From: Pseudazoarcus pumilus
GTDB lineage: Bacteria; Pseudomonadota; Gammaproteobacteria; Burkholderiales; Rhodocyclaceae
DNA length: 64,000 nt
Assembly (NCBI RefSeq): GCF_002872475.1
Contig: NZ_CP025682.1
Coordinates: 2,356,001-2,420,000, forward strand
Direction of reading: 5' to 3'
Below are positions 52,832 to 64,000 of this stretch, piece after piece. Numbering within the stretch: position 1 is the first letter of the stretch; each line of letters begins with the position of its first letter. The notes under the pieces were generated by a model. That model searched no databases. It saw only the letters and a program-made list of their open reading frames with translations, and had not been told where the DNA came from. The position numbers and the translations under genes were made by a program.

Positions 52832-54061
52832 TTATCTCAGGTTGGTCACGGTCTGCAGCAACTGGTCCTGCGTGCGGATCGATTGGGCGTTGGCCTGGTA
52901 GTTGCGCTGCATGATGATCAGCTGCACCAGTTCCTGCGTGAGGTCGACGTTGGAATCTTCGACCTGACCGGACGAGATCACACCGTTCAGACCGGTACCT
53001 GCCTGCCCGCGCACGGCCTGACCCGACTCGGCGGATTCGGCCCACAGGTTGTTGCCGAGCGACACCAGACCATTGGGATTGCGCACCGTCGCCAGCGACA
53101 CGGCGCCGATCGGCACGGTACGGCCATTGGTGTAACGGCCCTGGATTACCCCGCTCTTGTCGACCGAGACCGCGATGATCTCGCCGGCGGCATAGCCGTC
53201 CTGCTGCAGGTCACGAACCACCGAGGGCGTGCCGTATTGCGTCGATTCGGTCAGATCGACGGCGATGTTGAGGATTTCCGAGTCGTTGCCGAAGTCGATA
53301 CCGAGAACGTCATACGTGCCTCCGGTGGTCAGCACCCCGTTGGTGTCGAACTCAATCACTTCGGGGGCACCGGCAGGCGGCGCGCCGTCGATGCTGGTGT
53401 GAACTTCCCACTCACGCGGGTTGGCGGTCTTGACGAAGTAGAACGACATCGTGTGTTCGCCACCGAAGCTGTCGAAGATGCGCGTCGAGGTGGTGAAGTT
53501 GTAGGACTCCGGATCGGCGATATCGAGCGGCGTCACCGCTGGCACCGGCGAGTCCGAATCGAGGTTCACCGATGCGCCGACACTGGTCGTGGCCTGTGCC
53601 GGCACGCCACCCGGCGGCAGACGCAGTTCGCCGAAGGTCGCGTCGTTGATCTGCAGGTCGCCGGTCACGGCATCGGCCTGATAGCCGAGCAGGCGATCGC
53701 CCACCGAGGTGACGATGAACCCTTCCGAATCGATGTCGAACTGGCCGTTGCGCGTGAGCGCCCGCGTGCCGTCGCGCAGCGAGATCTCGAAGAAACCGTT
53801 GCCGTTGATCGCCATGTCGAGCGGATTGTTGGTGGTGGTCGTGCCACCCGCGCTGAAATTCTGGCGCACCGCCGTGACCAGACTGCCGATACCCGACTGG
53901 ACGTTGCCGGCCGAGCCCTGCAGCGAGGCCGCGTACAGATCAGCGAACACCGCCGAACTCGACTTGAAGCCCACCGTGGCGGAGTTCGCGATGTTGTTGC
54001 TGACGACATCGATCGCCCGGGAAGATGAAGCCAGCCCGCTCAAACCCTGTTGAAAACCCAT
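52832..54061 (-). CDS. flgE: Flagellar hook protein FlgE
   Basis: This 409-aa protein has the hook N-terminus MGFQQGLSGLASSSRAIDVVSNNIANSATVGFKSSSAVFADLYA and the C-terminus VDLTQELVQLIIMQRNYQANAQSIRTQDQLLQTVTNLR. The middle D1/D2 region includes PLDIADPESYNFTTSTRIFDSFGGEHTMSFYFVK. It polymerises into the hook under the FlgD cap. The length fits the family. Confidence 0.97.
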   Translation of the reverse strand: MGFQQGLSGLASSSRAIDVVSNNIANSATVGFKSSSAVFADLYAASLQGSAGNVQSGIGSLVTAVRQNFSAGGTTTTNNPLDMAINGNGFFEISLRDGTRALTRNGQFDIDSEGFIVTSVGDRLLGYQADAVTGDLQINDATFGELRLPPGGVPAQATTSVGASVNLDSDSPVPAVTPLDIADPESYNFTTSTRIFDSFGGEHTMSFYFVKTANPREWEVHTSIDGAPPAGAPEVIEFDTNGVLTTGGTYDVLGIDFGNDSEILNIAVDLTESTQYGTPSVVRDLQQDGYAAGEIIAVSVDKSGVIQGRYTNGRTVPIGAVSLATVRNPNGLVSLGNNLWAESAESGQAVRGQAGTGLNGVISSGQVEDSNVDLTQELVQLIIMQRNYQANAQSIRTQDQLLQTVTNLR

Positions 54062-54073
54062 GATGTCGCTCCG

Positions 54074-54739
54074 TCAGAGAATCTGCTTGATGTCGTCGAA
54101 CTGGAAGATGCCCAGCGAGCCGACCTGCAGGTCGGTGCTGTTCGGTCCGCGCACGATGCCGGTGACCTGGCCGAACTGCAGCGTGCGGGCGTCGACCTTC
54201 TCGCCACCGGTGCTGGCTGCAATGGACACGCTGTACATGCCCGGTGCCGCCGCCGAACCGTCAATCGCCGTGCCGTCCCAGACGTAGTTGTGGCTACCCG
54301 GCTCGATGTCCTCGAGATCGATCTTGGCCACCTCGAGACCGGATGCATCCTTGATCGTCAGCGTCACGCGCTCGGCGCCGGCCGGCACCTCGAAGCCACC
54401 GACGCCACCGGCCTCGGTGAGCACCATGTTCTTGCCCTCGACGAGTACGCCGCGACCAACCAGCGCCGCGGCCTGCATGGCCTCGGCCGAATCCTGACCG
54501 GCGAGCATCTGACGGAACAGGCCGTTGAGTCGTTCGATGCCGTCCACGGTGCTCATCTGCGCGAGCTGCGAGGTGACCTCGGCGTTCTCCAGCGGGTTCA
54601 TGGGGTCCTGGTTCTTGAGCTGGGTGGTGAGCAGGGTCAGAAAGCGCGACTGCGTGTCGCCCTCGCCCTTTTTCGCCGTCGCCTGCTCGGAACGGGCCAG
54701 CCCGCTATAGACGTTCTGGGTTTCGCTCACGACACTCAT
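54074..54739 (-). CDS. flgD: Hook cap protein FlgD
   Basis: This 221-aa scaffold protein has the conserved N-terminal FLTLLTTQLKNQDPMNPLENAEVTSQLAQMSTVDGIERLN and a C-terminal FlgD Ig/Tudor-like part (VTLTIKDASGLEVAKIDLEDIEPGSHNYVWDGTAIDG). FlgD caps the growing hook. It lies 12 bases before flgE. Confidence 0.96.
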   Translation of the reverse strand: MSVVSETQNVYSGLARSEQATAKKGEGDTQSRFLTLLTTQLKNQDPMNPLENAEVTSQLAQMSTVDGIERLNGLFRQMLAGQDSAEAMQAAALVGRGVLVEGKNMVLTEAGGVGGFEVPAGAERVTLTIKDASGLEVAKIDLEDIEPGSHNYVWDGTAIDGSAAAPGMYSVSIAASTGGEKVDARTLQFGQVTGIVRGPNSTDLQVGSLGIFQFDDIKQIL

Positions 54740-54761
54740 CGCGGTTTCCTCATCTCGTTCT

Positions 54762-55166
54762 TCACTGACCGATGGTCAGCGTGCGCTGCAATAGCGTCTT
54801 GGCCGTATTCATGACCTCGACGTTGTTCTGGTAGGAACGCGACGCGGAGATCATGTTGACCATCTCCTCGACCACGTTCACGTTGGGCATTTCCACATAG
54901 CCCTCGCCGTTGGCGGCCGGATTGGCCGGGTCGTAGACCAGGCGCATGGGCGCGGCACTCTCCACCACCTGCGTGACGCGCACGCCGCGCCCCTCGGACT
55001 TTCCGACCGGCACAGCCTCGAACACCACCTGCTTGGCGCGATAGGGCTGACCATCCTCGCCGACCACGCTGTCGGCGTTGGCGAGGTTGGAAGCCGTCGT
55101 ATTCAGGCGCAACGACTGCGCATTGAGCGCGGATCCGGCAATATTGAAGACGTCGAACATGCTCAT
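54762..55166 (-). CDS. flgC: Flagellar proximal rod protein FlgC
   Basis: This 134-aa rod protein begins [33 protein letters not shown] and ends [47 protein letters not shown]. These match FlgC throughout. It follows flgB by 11 bases. Confidence 0.97.
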   Translation of the reverse strand: MSMFDVFNIAGSALNAQSLRLNTTASNLANADSVVGEDGQPYRAKQVVFEAVPVGKSEGRGVRVTQVVESAAPMRLVYDPANPAANGEGYVEMPNVNVVEEMVNMISASRSYQNNVEVMNTAKTLLQRTLTIGQ

Positions 55167-55177
55167 GGTTCAGCCCC

Positions 55178-55585
55178 TCACTGTCCGCCGGTGATTGCCG
55201 TGCGCATGCCCGAGAGCAGCCCGTTGATGAAGGTCAGGCTGGCCTCGTAGTGCAACGCGTTCTCGGCAAAGGCGGCACGCTCGACGTCCATGTTCACGGT
55301 ATTGCCGTCGGCACTCGACTGCAGTTCCTGGCGATAGCCGACGTAACCCTCGAAGCCTTGAGCCCCTCCCGTCGGCAGATGACCGGCCGAGGTCTGCGCC
55401 AGGGCCATGCCCTCGCCGGGTCGACCGAGTTGCGCGGCCAGTGCGCTGCGAAAATCGATGTCGCGCGCCTTGTAGTTCGGCGTGTCGGCGTTGGCGATAT
55501 TCGACGCCAGCATTTCCTGACGCCGCGCCTGCAGATTCAGGGCGCTCTGGTGGAACTGCAAAGCTTCCTCGAGTCGGGCCTTCAT
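55178..55585 (-). CDS. flgB: Flagellar proximal rod protein FlgB
   Basis: This 135-aa rod protein begins LEEALQFHQSALNLQARRQEMLASNIANADTPNYKARDIDFRSAL and ends TVNMDVERAAFAENALHYEASLTFINGLLSGMRTAITGGQ. These are FlgB signatures. It is the first gene of the minus-strand flgBCDEFGHIJ operon, and a sigma-54 promoter lies 63 bases upstream. It is divergent from flgA. Confidence 0.97.
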   Translation of the reverse strand: MKARLEEALQFHQSALNLQARRQEMLASNIANADTPNYKARDIDFRSALAAQLGRPGEGMALAQTSAGHLPTGGAQGFEGYVGYRQELQSSADGNTVNMDVERAAFAENALHYEASLTFINGLLSGMRTAITGGQ

Positions 55586-55647
55586 GCTTCACCTCTTGCG
55601 GTTGCGGTCCGTGGCCTGAATGCCGACGCCGCGAACAACTGCCCTAT

Positions 55648-55663
55648 TGCAGCTTTCGTGCCA
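55648..55663 (-). promoter_or_regulatory. Sigma-54 promoter of flgBCDEFGHIJ
   Basis: The minus strand reads TGGCACGAAAGCTGCA, matching TGGCACG-N4-TTGCW with one mismatch (CTGC). Transcription would start near 55637, about 50 bases before flgB. Confidence 0.88.
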
Positions 55664-55729
55664 GCATCGTATGCCCCGCACAACGCCGCCGTTGCGGCGA
55701 TAAGCGGCGGCTTTTCCGGCCATTTTCGC

Positions 55730-55745
55730 CGGCACGGCGGATGCG
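55730..55745 (+). promoter_or_regulatory. Possible sigma-54 promoter of flgA
   Basis: CGGCACGGCGGATGCG keeps GGCACG at -24 and GC at -12 with correct 12-base spacing, but differs from TGGCACG-N4-TTGCW at three positions. It would start transcription near 55757. It lies in a cluster of five GCCGGC-like sites (55728-55791). Confidence 0.45.
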
Positions 55746-55839
55746 CATGCCGGCGAGCCGGCAGACTTTGCCGGCAACGCCCATTGCCGGTCGGCCCCGT
55801 GACAGGCACGCCTTGCCCGCGTCCGTCGGGCGTGATGCA

Positions 55840-56547
55840 ATGCCGTCCATGACGCCCATCGCTGACCTTTTCAAGCACGCCAGCGCACTCGTGCTGCTCG
55901 CCAGCTGCGCCGCCGCCATGGCACAACAGCCCGCCGCCCCGGTGGAGAGTGCTGCGCGCGCGCTTCTCGAACGCGAAGCGGCCGGCCTTCCCGGACAGAT
56001 CGAAGTCGAGGTCGGCGACCTCGATCCAGCCAACCGTCTGCCCCAATGCGCGCAACTCGAAGCATTTCTGCCGTCGGGCGTGCGGGCATGGGGCCAGATC
56101 AATGTTGGCGTGCGATGCACTTCGCCGGTGGTGTGGACCGTCTACCTGCCCGCGCGCGTGCGTGTAATGACCGAGTACGTGGTAACCCGTCAGGCGCTCC
56201 GGCGCGGCCAGATCGTCGGCCCCGACGACATCCACCTGGAGCGCGGCGACCTCACGGCGCAGGCCGCCAATACGATCACCGACCCCTCGCGCGCGATCGG
56301 CGTGCACGCCGCACAGTCGGTCGCCGCCGGCCAGCCATTGCGTGCCGACATGCTGCGTCTGCCCCCGGCGGTCGACCGCGGTCAAACCGTGCGGGTCGTC
56401 GGCAGCGGTACGGGTTTCGCCATCTCGGGCGAAGGCCGCGCGCTGAATCGCGCGGGCGACGGCGAATCGGTGCGTGTGCGCCTGGCCAACGGGCAGATCG
56501 TCACCGGTGTGGCGCGCGCCGGCGGCATCGTGGAGATGCGCTTCTGA
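55840..56547 (+). CDS. flgA: Flagellar P-ring chaperone FlgA
   Basis: This 235-aa protein has a signal peptide (LFKHASALVLLASCAAAMAQQ) and a C-terminal SAF domain: TEYVVTRQALRRGQIVGPDDIHLERGDL, RAIGVHAAQSVAAGQPLRADML, and GESVRVRLANGQIVTGVARAGGIVEMRF. It assists P-ring assembly in the periplasm. The start is ATG 55840 (MPSMTPIADLF) or the ATG at 55849; neither has a strong ribosome site. It is divergent from flgB. Confidence 0.92.
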   Translation: MPSMTPIADLFKHASALVLLASCAAAMAQQPAAPVESAARALLEREAAGLPGQIEVEVGDLDPANRLPQCAQLEAFLPSGVRAWGQINVGVRCTSPVVWTVYLPARVRVMTEYVVTRQALRRGQIVGPDDIHLERGDLTAQAANTITDPSRAIGVHAAQSVAAGQPLRADMLRLPPAVDRGQTVRVVGSGTGFAISGEGRALNRAGDGESVRVRLANGQIVTGVARAGGIVEMRF

Positions 56548-56623
56548 AGCGAAAATGCGATCATCCCGAAGGATGCCGCGCCCGCCACCGGGGTGCGCCG
56601 GATCGGCCCCTGCAGGAATGCGT

Positions 56624-56650
56624 TAAAGTTTTGACGTACGCTGCCGTTCA
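56624..56650 (+). promoter_or_regulatory. Sigma-28 (FliA) promoter of flgM
   Basis: TAAAGTTT, an 11-base spacer, then GCCGTTCA matches TAAAGTTT-N11-GCCGATAA at 14 of 16 positions. It lies 46 bases before the flgM start, giving the usual feedback of FliA on its own anti-sigma factor. Confidence 0.92.
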
Positions 56651-56695
56651 CTCCTTCAGGAGTCCATCGAAGGGACTCGACACCGGAGCCAGACC

Positions 56696-59534
<2,839 letters not shown>

Positions 59535-59600
59535 AATGGCGTACACACACCCTCTATATTTCAAGTGCGCCAACCAACCGCGACCGGACCATAACGCTTT

Positions 59601-59625
59601 ACGTTAATAACGCGGAACGTTAATA
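59601..59625. promoter_or_regulatory. Likely HigA operator / higBA promoter region
   Basis: ACGTTAATA occurs twice, at 59601 and 59617, 16 bases apart on the same face of the helix. The first lies in the palindrome CGTTAATAACG. The repeats end 8 bases before the higB start and are AT-rich compared with surroundings, consistent with autoregulation by HigA. Confidence 0.55.
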
Positions 59626-59632
59626 TCTCGAC

Positions 59633-59911
59633 GTGATCACGTCCTTTGCCTGCGACGACACCCGCAAGCTTTTCGAAGGACATCGGGTTGCCCGTTTCGC
59701 GAACATCCAGAGCGTCGCGCTGCGCAAGCTGGCGCAACTGAACGCCGCCACATCGCTGGATTTTTTGCGTGTCCCGCCAGGCAACCGTCTCGAAAAACTC
59801 GCCGGCGATCGCGCCGGCATGTGGAGCATCCGCATCAACGATCAGTGGCGAATCTGCTTCGGCTTCGCTTCGGGGCGGGCGACCGATGTCGAGATCGTCG
59901 ATTACCACTGA
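59633..59911 (+). CDS. higB: HigB-type toxin (RelE/ParE superfamily)
   Basis: This 92-aa basic protein has the HigB pattern TRKLFEGHRVARF, LRKLAQLNAA, LEKLAGDRAGMWSIRINDQWRICFGF and a C-terminal VEIVDYH. HigB toxins cleave mRNA at the ribosome. It starts with GTG at 59633. higA follows 11 bases later, the toxin-first order characteristic of higBA. Confidence 0.92.
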   Translation: MITSFACDDTRKLFEGHRVARFANIQSVALRKLAQLNAATSLDFLRVPPGNRLEKLAGDRAGMWSIRINDQWRICFGFASGRATDVEIVDYH

Positions 59912-59922
59912 AGGAGGCAAAC

Positions 59923-60273
59923 ATGGCGCGACAACTTCCCTACCCGCACCCGGGCGAAATCCTGCTTGAAGACTTCCTGAAGCCCATGGGCATCAGCCAG
60001 TACCGGCTGGCCAAGGAAATCGGCGTTCCGCCGCGGCGGATCGGCGAGATCGTGGCGGGCAAGCGCGCAATCACCGCAGACACTGCGCTCCGACTGGCCG
60101 CCTTCTTCGGTACGGACGCGCAAAGCTGGCTCAACCTGCAGGGAGACTTCGACACCGCAAAGGCGAGGGATGCTCTGGCCGATGTGTTGGCCGGAATTCA
60201 TCCGTTCGAACCGGGCTTCACGATCGAACGCGAACAACCGGAACAGGCCCCGCGCGAAGACTTCCTGCCCTGA
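59923..60273 (+). CDS. higA: HigA-type antitoxin
   Basis: This 116-aa XRE-family protein has the HigA start HPGEILLEDFLKPMGISQYRLAKEIGVPPRRIGEIVAGKRAITADTALRLAAFFGTDAQSWLNLQ, which covers the helix-turn-helix. It neutralises HigB and should repress the operon. AAGGAGG lies just upstream of the ATG at 59923. The last 20 residues are an acidic tail. The two genes are intact. Confidence 0.94.
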   Translation: MARQLPYPHPGEILLEDFLKPMGISQYRLAKEIGVPPRRIGEIVAGKRAITADTALRLAAFFGTDAQSWLNLQGDFDTAKARDALADVLAGIHPFEPGFTIEREQPEQAPREDFLP

Positions 60274-60306
60274 CGACGAATCTGTCGCCCCGATCTCGAC
60301 GAGCAC

Positions 60307-62643
60307 ATGACCGACCACACCGACGACCTCCTCGACCATCCGCCCCCTGCCCCGCCCATAAATCCGCCGCCGGATGAACTCGGCGACGACGCGCTGCCGC
60401 TGGACCAGTTCGCCGAGCGCGCCTATCTCGCTTATGCGATGAGCGTGGTGCGCTCGCGCGCCCTGCCGCAGGTCGAGGACGGGCTCAAGCCGGTGCAGCG
60501 CCGCATCCTGTTCGCGATGAACGAGATGCGCTTGTCGGCCACGTCCAAGCACGTGAAATCGGCTCGCGTGGTCGGCGACGTGATCGGCAAGTACCACCCG
60601 CACGGTGACTCGTCGGTGTACGACGCGATGGTGCGCGTGGCGCAGGACTTCTCCCTGCGCTATCCGCTGGTCGACGGCCAGGGCAACTTCGGCTCGCGCG
60701 ACGGTGATTCGGCCGCGGCGATGCGCTATACCGAGTGCCGGCTGACGCCGATCGCCGAGCTGCTGCTGTCCGAGATCGACCGCGGCACGGTGGACTTCCT
60801 GCCCAACTACGACGGCGCCTTCCACGAACCGCAGTTCCTGCCCGCGCGCCTGCCTTTCGTGCTGCTCAACGGCGCCTCGGGCATCGCCGTGGGGATGGCC
60901 ACCGAGATCCCGCCGCACAACCTCGCCGAGGTCGCCGAAGCCACGGTTGCGCTGATCCGCAACCCCAGGGCCGGGCTCGACGAGATCCTGCCGCTGCTGC
61001 CCGGACCGGACTTCCCGGGCGGCGGGCAACTCATTTCCTCGCCGGAGGTGGTGCGCGAAGCCTACGCGAGCGGGCGCGGCTCCCTGCGCCTGCGCGCGCG
61101 CTGGCGTTTCGAGGAACTCGCGCGCGGGCAGTGGCGCGTGATCGTCGACGAGTTGCCGCCGGGCGTGTCGACCGCTCAGGTGCTCTCCGAGATCGAGACG
61201 CTGACCAACCCGCAGCCGCGCTCGGGCAAGAAGGACGTCACGCAGGAGCAGAAGCAGCTCAAGCAGCTCGTGCTCGGCGCGCTCGAATCCGTGCGCGACG
61301 AATCCAGCGACAAGGCATCCGTGCGCATCGTGCTCGAGCCACGCTCCAGCCGCATTCCGCGCGACGAATTCATGGCCGTGCTGCTCGCGCACACCGCGCT
61401 GGAGACCACCAGCTCGATCAACATGACGATGATCGGGCGCGACGGACGCCCACAGCAGAAGAACCTGGTGCAGGTGCTGCGCGAGTGGATCGACTTCCGC
61501 CACGTCACGGTCGAGCGCCGCACGCGTCATCGTCTGGACGAAGTGGATCGGCGCATCCACATCCTCGAAGGGCGCATGATCGCCTACCTCAACATCGAGG
61601 AAGTAATCCGCGTGATCCGCGAATCCGACGAGCCCAAACCGGCGCTGATCGAGGCCTTCGGCCTGAGCGAGACGCAGGCCGAGGACATCCTCGAGATCCG
61701 CCTGCGCCAGCTCGCGCGCCTCGAAGGCATCCGCATCGAGCGCGAACTGGCCACACTGCGCGAGGAACGCGAAGGCCTGCAGCATCTGCTCGACAACACC
61801 GCGGCGATGACGCGGCTCATCGTCAAGGAAATCCGCGACGATGCGAAGAAGTTCGGCGACGCACGCCGCACGCTGATCGAGCCCGTGGCGGCCGTCGCGC
61901 CGGCCGAGATCAGCGTGCCCGACGAGCCGGTGACGGTGGTGATCTCGCACAACGGTTGGGTGCGCTCACGCCAGGGCCATGGCATCGACCCGGCGACGAT
62001 CTCGTACAAGGCGGGCGACCATGCCTTCGCGGTGATCGAGACACGTACAGTGTGGCCCCTGGTGGTGATCGACACCAAGGGTCGCGCCTATACCGTGCGT
62101 GTATCGGAACTGCCCGGCGGGCGCGGCGACGGCAATCCGATCACCACCCTGGTCGAGTTCCAGGACGGTGCCAAGCTCGCGCGCGCGGTCTCGGCCGCGC
62201 CGGACACGCAGTGGCTGTTCGCAAACTCGGGCGGCTACGGTTTCATCTGCAAACTCTCGGATGCAGTCAGCCGCCAGCGCGCCGGCAAGGCCTTCATGAC
62301 GCTGGACAAGGGCGAGAGGATCCTCGAGCCGGCACGTGTGGCCGGCGACTGGATCGCCGCGGTGTCCGGGAACGGCCGCATCCTGGTGTTCGCGCGCGAC
62401 GAAATGAAGGTGCTCGCCGCCGGCGGGCGCGGCGTGATCGTGATGGGACTGGACAAGGACGAAGCAATGGCCGCCGTCGCTGTGCCGGAGAACGACGCGC
62501 CGCTCATCGTGGCCGGCGCCGGGCGCGGCGGCAAGGCAGCCGAACTGGAAATCAAGCCGGCCCAGCTCGAGGCCCTGCGCGGCAAGCGCGCGCGAAAGGG
62601 CACGGCGCTGCAGCGCAACCTCAAGCAGATCTCACTGCTATAG
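60307..62643 (+). CDS. parC: DNA topoisomerase IV subunit A
   Basis: This 778-aa subunit cuts and rejoins DNA; Tyr141 in [10 protein letters not shown] is the catalytic residue. The N-terminus [24 protein letters not shown] and the quinolone-region [14 protein letters not shown] are present, with Ser102 at the position of E. coli ParC Ser80 and Asp106 at Glu84. The C-terminal beta-pinwheel is complete, ending LKQISLL. It lies 33 bases after higA and 24 bases before the IS110 transposase stop codon. Confidence 0.97.
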   Translation: MTDHTDDLLDHPPPAPPINPPPDELGDDALPLDQFAERAYLAYAMSVVRSRALPQVEDGLKPVQRRILFAMNEMRLSATSKHVKSARVVGDVIGKYHPHGDSSVYDAMVRVAQDFSLRYPLVDGQGNFGSRDGDSAAAMRYTECRLTPIAELLLSEIDRGTVDFLPNYDGAFHEPQFLPARLPFVLLNGASGIAVGMATEIPPHNLAEVAEATVALIRNPRAGLDEILPLLPGPDFPGGGQLISSPEVVREAYASGRGSLRLRARWRFEELARGQWRVIVDELPPGVSTAQVLSEIETLTNPQPRSGKKDVTQEQKQLKQLVLGALESVRDESSDKASVRIVLEPRSSRIPRDEFMAVLLAHTALETTSSINMTMIGRDGRPQQKNLVQVLREWIDFRHVTVERRTRHRLDEVDRRIHILEGRMIAYLNIEEVIRVIRESDEPKPALIEAFGLSETQAEDILEIRLRQLARLEGIRIERELATLREEREGLQHLLDNTAAMTRLIVKEIRDDAKKFGDARRTLIEPVAAVAPAEISVPDEPVTVVISHNGWVRSRQGHGIDPATISYKAGDHAFAVIETRTVWPLVVIDTKGRAYTVRVSELPGGRGDGNPITTLVEFQDGAKLARAVSAAPDTQWLFANSGGYGFICKLSDAVSRQRAGKAFMTLDKGERILEPARVAGDWIAAVSGNGRILVFARDEMKVLAAGGRGVIVMGLDKDEAMAAVAVPENDAPLIVAGAGRGGKAAELEIKPAQLEALRGKRARKGTALQRNLKQISLL

Positions 62644-62667
62644 CTGTTGTAGATACTCCGTTGACGG

Positions 62668-63663
62668 TCAAGCCTTTAAAAGAGTCTGAGCGCAGCTGAA
62701 CAGTCGGCTCGAATCGAACGGGGTTCCATTGCGGATGCACGCCCAGATTCCGGTGAGCATTTTTCGCATGAGCGCACACAAGGCCTGGATGCGTTTTTTG
62801 CCGCGGGCGAGCAAGGCTTCGTAGAAGGCCTTGGCGTTGGGGTCCGATTGCACGGCGACCATGGCCGGCATGAACAGGGCTGCGCGCAGATAGGCGTTCC
62901 CGGCCTTGGACAGGCGCCCGGGCCTGTGCACGCTGCTACCCGACTGGTTCAGGCGCACGTCCAGTCCGGCAAAGCAGCTGACCTGCGCGCTGTTCATCTG
63001 CGTGGGCAACACGCACAACTCAGCCAGGATCGCCAGCGTGCTGGCCGCACCGAGCCCTTTGGCACAACGCAGGTGCTGGGCCATCACCGACAGTTGCGCG
63101 CACTGTTCGATGCGTTGCTGCGCAGCGCCTTTGAGCCGCTCGATGCGCGCATCGAGTTGTTCGATGCCTTCGCGCTCATCGTCGATCAGTAGCGCGGAGA
63201 CGTCTCGACGTGCCTGGAGCGCATGCAGGCGGTTCTTGGCCTGGGTGCGGGCGTGGATCAGGCGGTTGATTTGACGGCCCAGATCGCGCAAGGCCAGCCG
63301 ATCGGGCGCCGGCGGCACCCACAGCGCGGGCGCCATGCGCTGGGCGTATTCGGCCAGCAAGGCCGCGTCGATCGCATCGGTCTTGCTGCCTTTGAGTTTG
63401 ATCTGGGCAAAGTGCTTGAAGCTGCGCGGGTTGATCACGCTCACCGGCAGGCCGGCCGCGTGCAGGGCCACAGCCAAATCCACGAAATACACTCCGGTCG
63501 CCTCCATGACCACCCGCTCGGGCGCGAGCTTCTTCAGATGCGCCGCAGCCTGGGCGTGGCCCGCAGGGGTTTGCTCAAAGCGGCGCACCTTGGCATTGGT
63601 GCCGTTGCGGCGTACGACCAGATCGAAACTCTTGGCGGCAATATCGATTCCCACCACACACAT
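62668..63663 (-). CDS. IS110-family transposase (recombinase)
   Basis: This 331-aa protein has the two-domain IS110 build. The N-terminal DEDD RuvC-like domain shows GIDIAAKSFDLVV, RVVMEATGVYFVDLA and KGSKTDAIDAALLAEYA. The C-terminal domain shows LAILAELCVLP, FAGLDVRLNQSGS and RLSKAGNAYLRAAL, where a Ser near this region is the expected nucleophile. IS110 enzymes are guided by an RNA encoded in the element end. The reading frame is intact, so the element may be active. Its stop is 25 bases from the parC stop. Confidence 0.93.
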   Translation of the reverse strand: MCVVGIDIAAKSFDLVVRRNGTNAKVRRFEQTPAGHAQAAAHLKKLAPERVVMEATGVYFVDLAVALHAAGLPVSVINPRSFKHFAQIKLKGSKTDAIDAALLAEYAQRMAPALWVPPAPDRLALRDLGRQINRLIHARTQAKNRLHALQARRDVSALLIDDEREGIEQLDARIERLKGAAQQRIEQCAQLSVMAQHLRCAKGLGAASTLAILAELCVLPTQMNSAQVSCFAGLDVRLNQSGSSVHRPGRLSKAGNAYLRAALFMPAMVAVQSDPNAKAFYEALLARGKKRIQALCALMRKMLTGIWACIRNGTPFDSSRLFSCAQTLLKA

Positions 63664-63749
63664 GGGCTTTCCCTCCAGCGCAAGATTTGGTACCTGTGAA
63701 CACCGGCTTCCCCGACCTCGTACTTTTTGCCACTTCGACCTTGTGATGC

Positions 63750-63895
63750 AAAGTCCAGCTCAGCGCTGGCTTTCGGATACTCCTCGAAGTCGGCAATGAG
63801 GCGGGGGGCCGCTCTACATACGAGGTCAGCATCGCGCTGCCTCAGGGTCGGTACGGCCTCCCCGGTGATCGGCTACATCGACTGCTCAGGCAGTC
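63750..63895 (-). ncRNA. Candidate IS110 bridge/seek RNA region
   Basis: The region upstream of the transposase holds three hairpins: CCAGC/GCTGG at 63755-63769, a bulged stem GAGG-CAGC/GCTG-CCTC at 63822-63843, and ACTGC/GCAGT at 63881-63894. In characterised IS110-group elements, the end upstream of the recombinase gene encodes the RNA that pairs with both target and donor DNA. The exact RNA limits and pairing loops were not determined. Confidence 0.4.
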
Positions 63896-63908
63896 ACCTT
63901 CAACATAC

Positions 63909-63993
63909 AAGGTCGGTGCGAGCGCAGCGAGGGCCGACGCAGTGGCATGTGTCAGCTTGGTGCGTCGCACTCGCTGCGCTCGTCGCGACCTAC
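63909..63993. repeat. REP/BIME-like inverted repeat, copy 3
   Basis: The left arm reads AAGGTCGGTGCGAGCGCAGC and the right arm GTCGCACTCGCTGCGCTCG followed by TCGCGACCTACG. The right arm matches the copies at 1844 and 42193 with one or two differences. It lies immediately beside the IS110 element at the window edge. Confidence 0.75.
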
Positions 63994-64000
63994 GAGTTGC

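Larger units (their letters stand above)
62650..63905 (-). mobile_element. IS110-family insertion sequence (ends approximate)
   Basis: The element comprises the transposase gene and an upstream non-coding region of about 240 bases. On the other side the end must fall within 24 bases of the parC stop. IS110 elements lack clear terminal inverted repeats and were not seen to make target duplications here, so both ends are estimates. It abuts a REP-like repeat at 63909; IS110 relatives commonly insert in such repeats. Confidence 0.6.

Noticed and set aside
62668-63663. Idea that the IS110 insertion truncates parC.
   Set aside because: The ParC C-terminus is complete and ends before the element.

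Overview
The window is a high-GC chromosomal segment of a motile Gram-negative bacterium, most likely a betaproteobacterium of the Rhodocyclales/Zoogloeaceae type (Thauera or Azoarcus relatives). This rests on the order argF-argD-rpsT-murJ, the DUF2868/DUF3482 gene pair, the near-complete flagellar set with sigma-54 and sigma-28 promoters, and parE/parC. The taxonomic call is inference from gene order and protein style, not from a search.

Layout. 1-3517: housekeeping genes (argF 5' end, argD, rpsT, murJ). 3602-5632: a small accessory set of NeuD-like acyltransferase, atypical cytochrome P450 and acyl carrier protein. 5639-10352: a GTPase/membrane-protein pair and a diguanylate cyclase. 10473-21390: an eight-gene, tightly overlapped glycan/modification island (sugar aminotransferase, ATP-grasp/HAD fusion, beta-propeller glycosidase-like protein, glycosyltransferase, FkbM methyltransferase, TagD-like cytidylyltransferase, TagB/TagF-like glycerophosphotransferase, 1154-aa multi-domain glycosyltransferase) that ends at a terminator directly upstream of the flagellins. 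21683-30158: two flagellins, flaG, fliD, fliS, fliT, a second FliK-like protein, an FlhB-tail homologue and a YcgR-type c-di-GMP effector. 30232-33256 (minus strand): fliE and a FleR/FleS-type two-component pair. 33397-44696: fliFGHIJ and fliKLMNOPQR. 44755-55585 (minus strand): a small lipoprotein, flgL, flgK, then flgJIHGFEDCB. 55840-57468: flgA, flgM, flgN. 57540-62643: parE and parC separated by a higBA toxin-antitoxin pair. 62668-64000: an IS110-family element and a REP-like repeat.

How it works together. FleS/FleR with sigma-54 should drive the middle flagellar genes: promoters matching TGGCACG-N4-TTGCW lie before fliE, fliK, flgB, flgK and the first flagellin, with a weaker one before flgA. 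Sigma-28 promoters lie before flgM and the second flagellin. The modification island points to a flagellin (or surface) glycan carrying amino sugars, methyl groups and possibly glycerol phosphate, which would be teichoic-acid-like chemistry in a Gram-negative flagellar locus. The diguanylate cyclase and the YcgR-like protein suggest c-di-GMP control of motility. The most interesting parts are this island, the NeuD-P450-ACP trio, and a candidate bridge-RNA region of the IS110 element. Absent from the window are flhA, flhB, flhF, fliA, a FleQ-type master regulator, mot and che genes.
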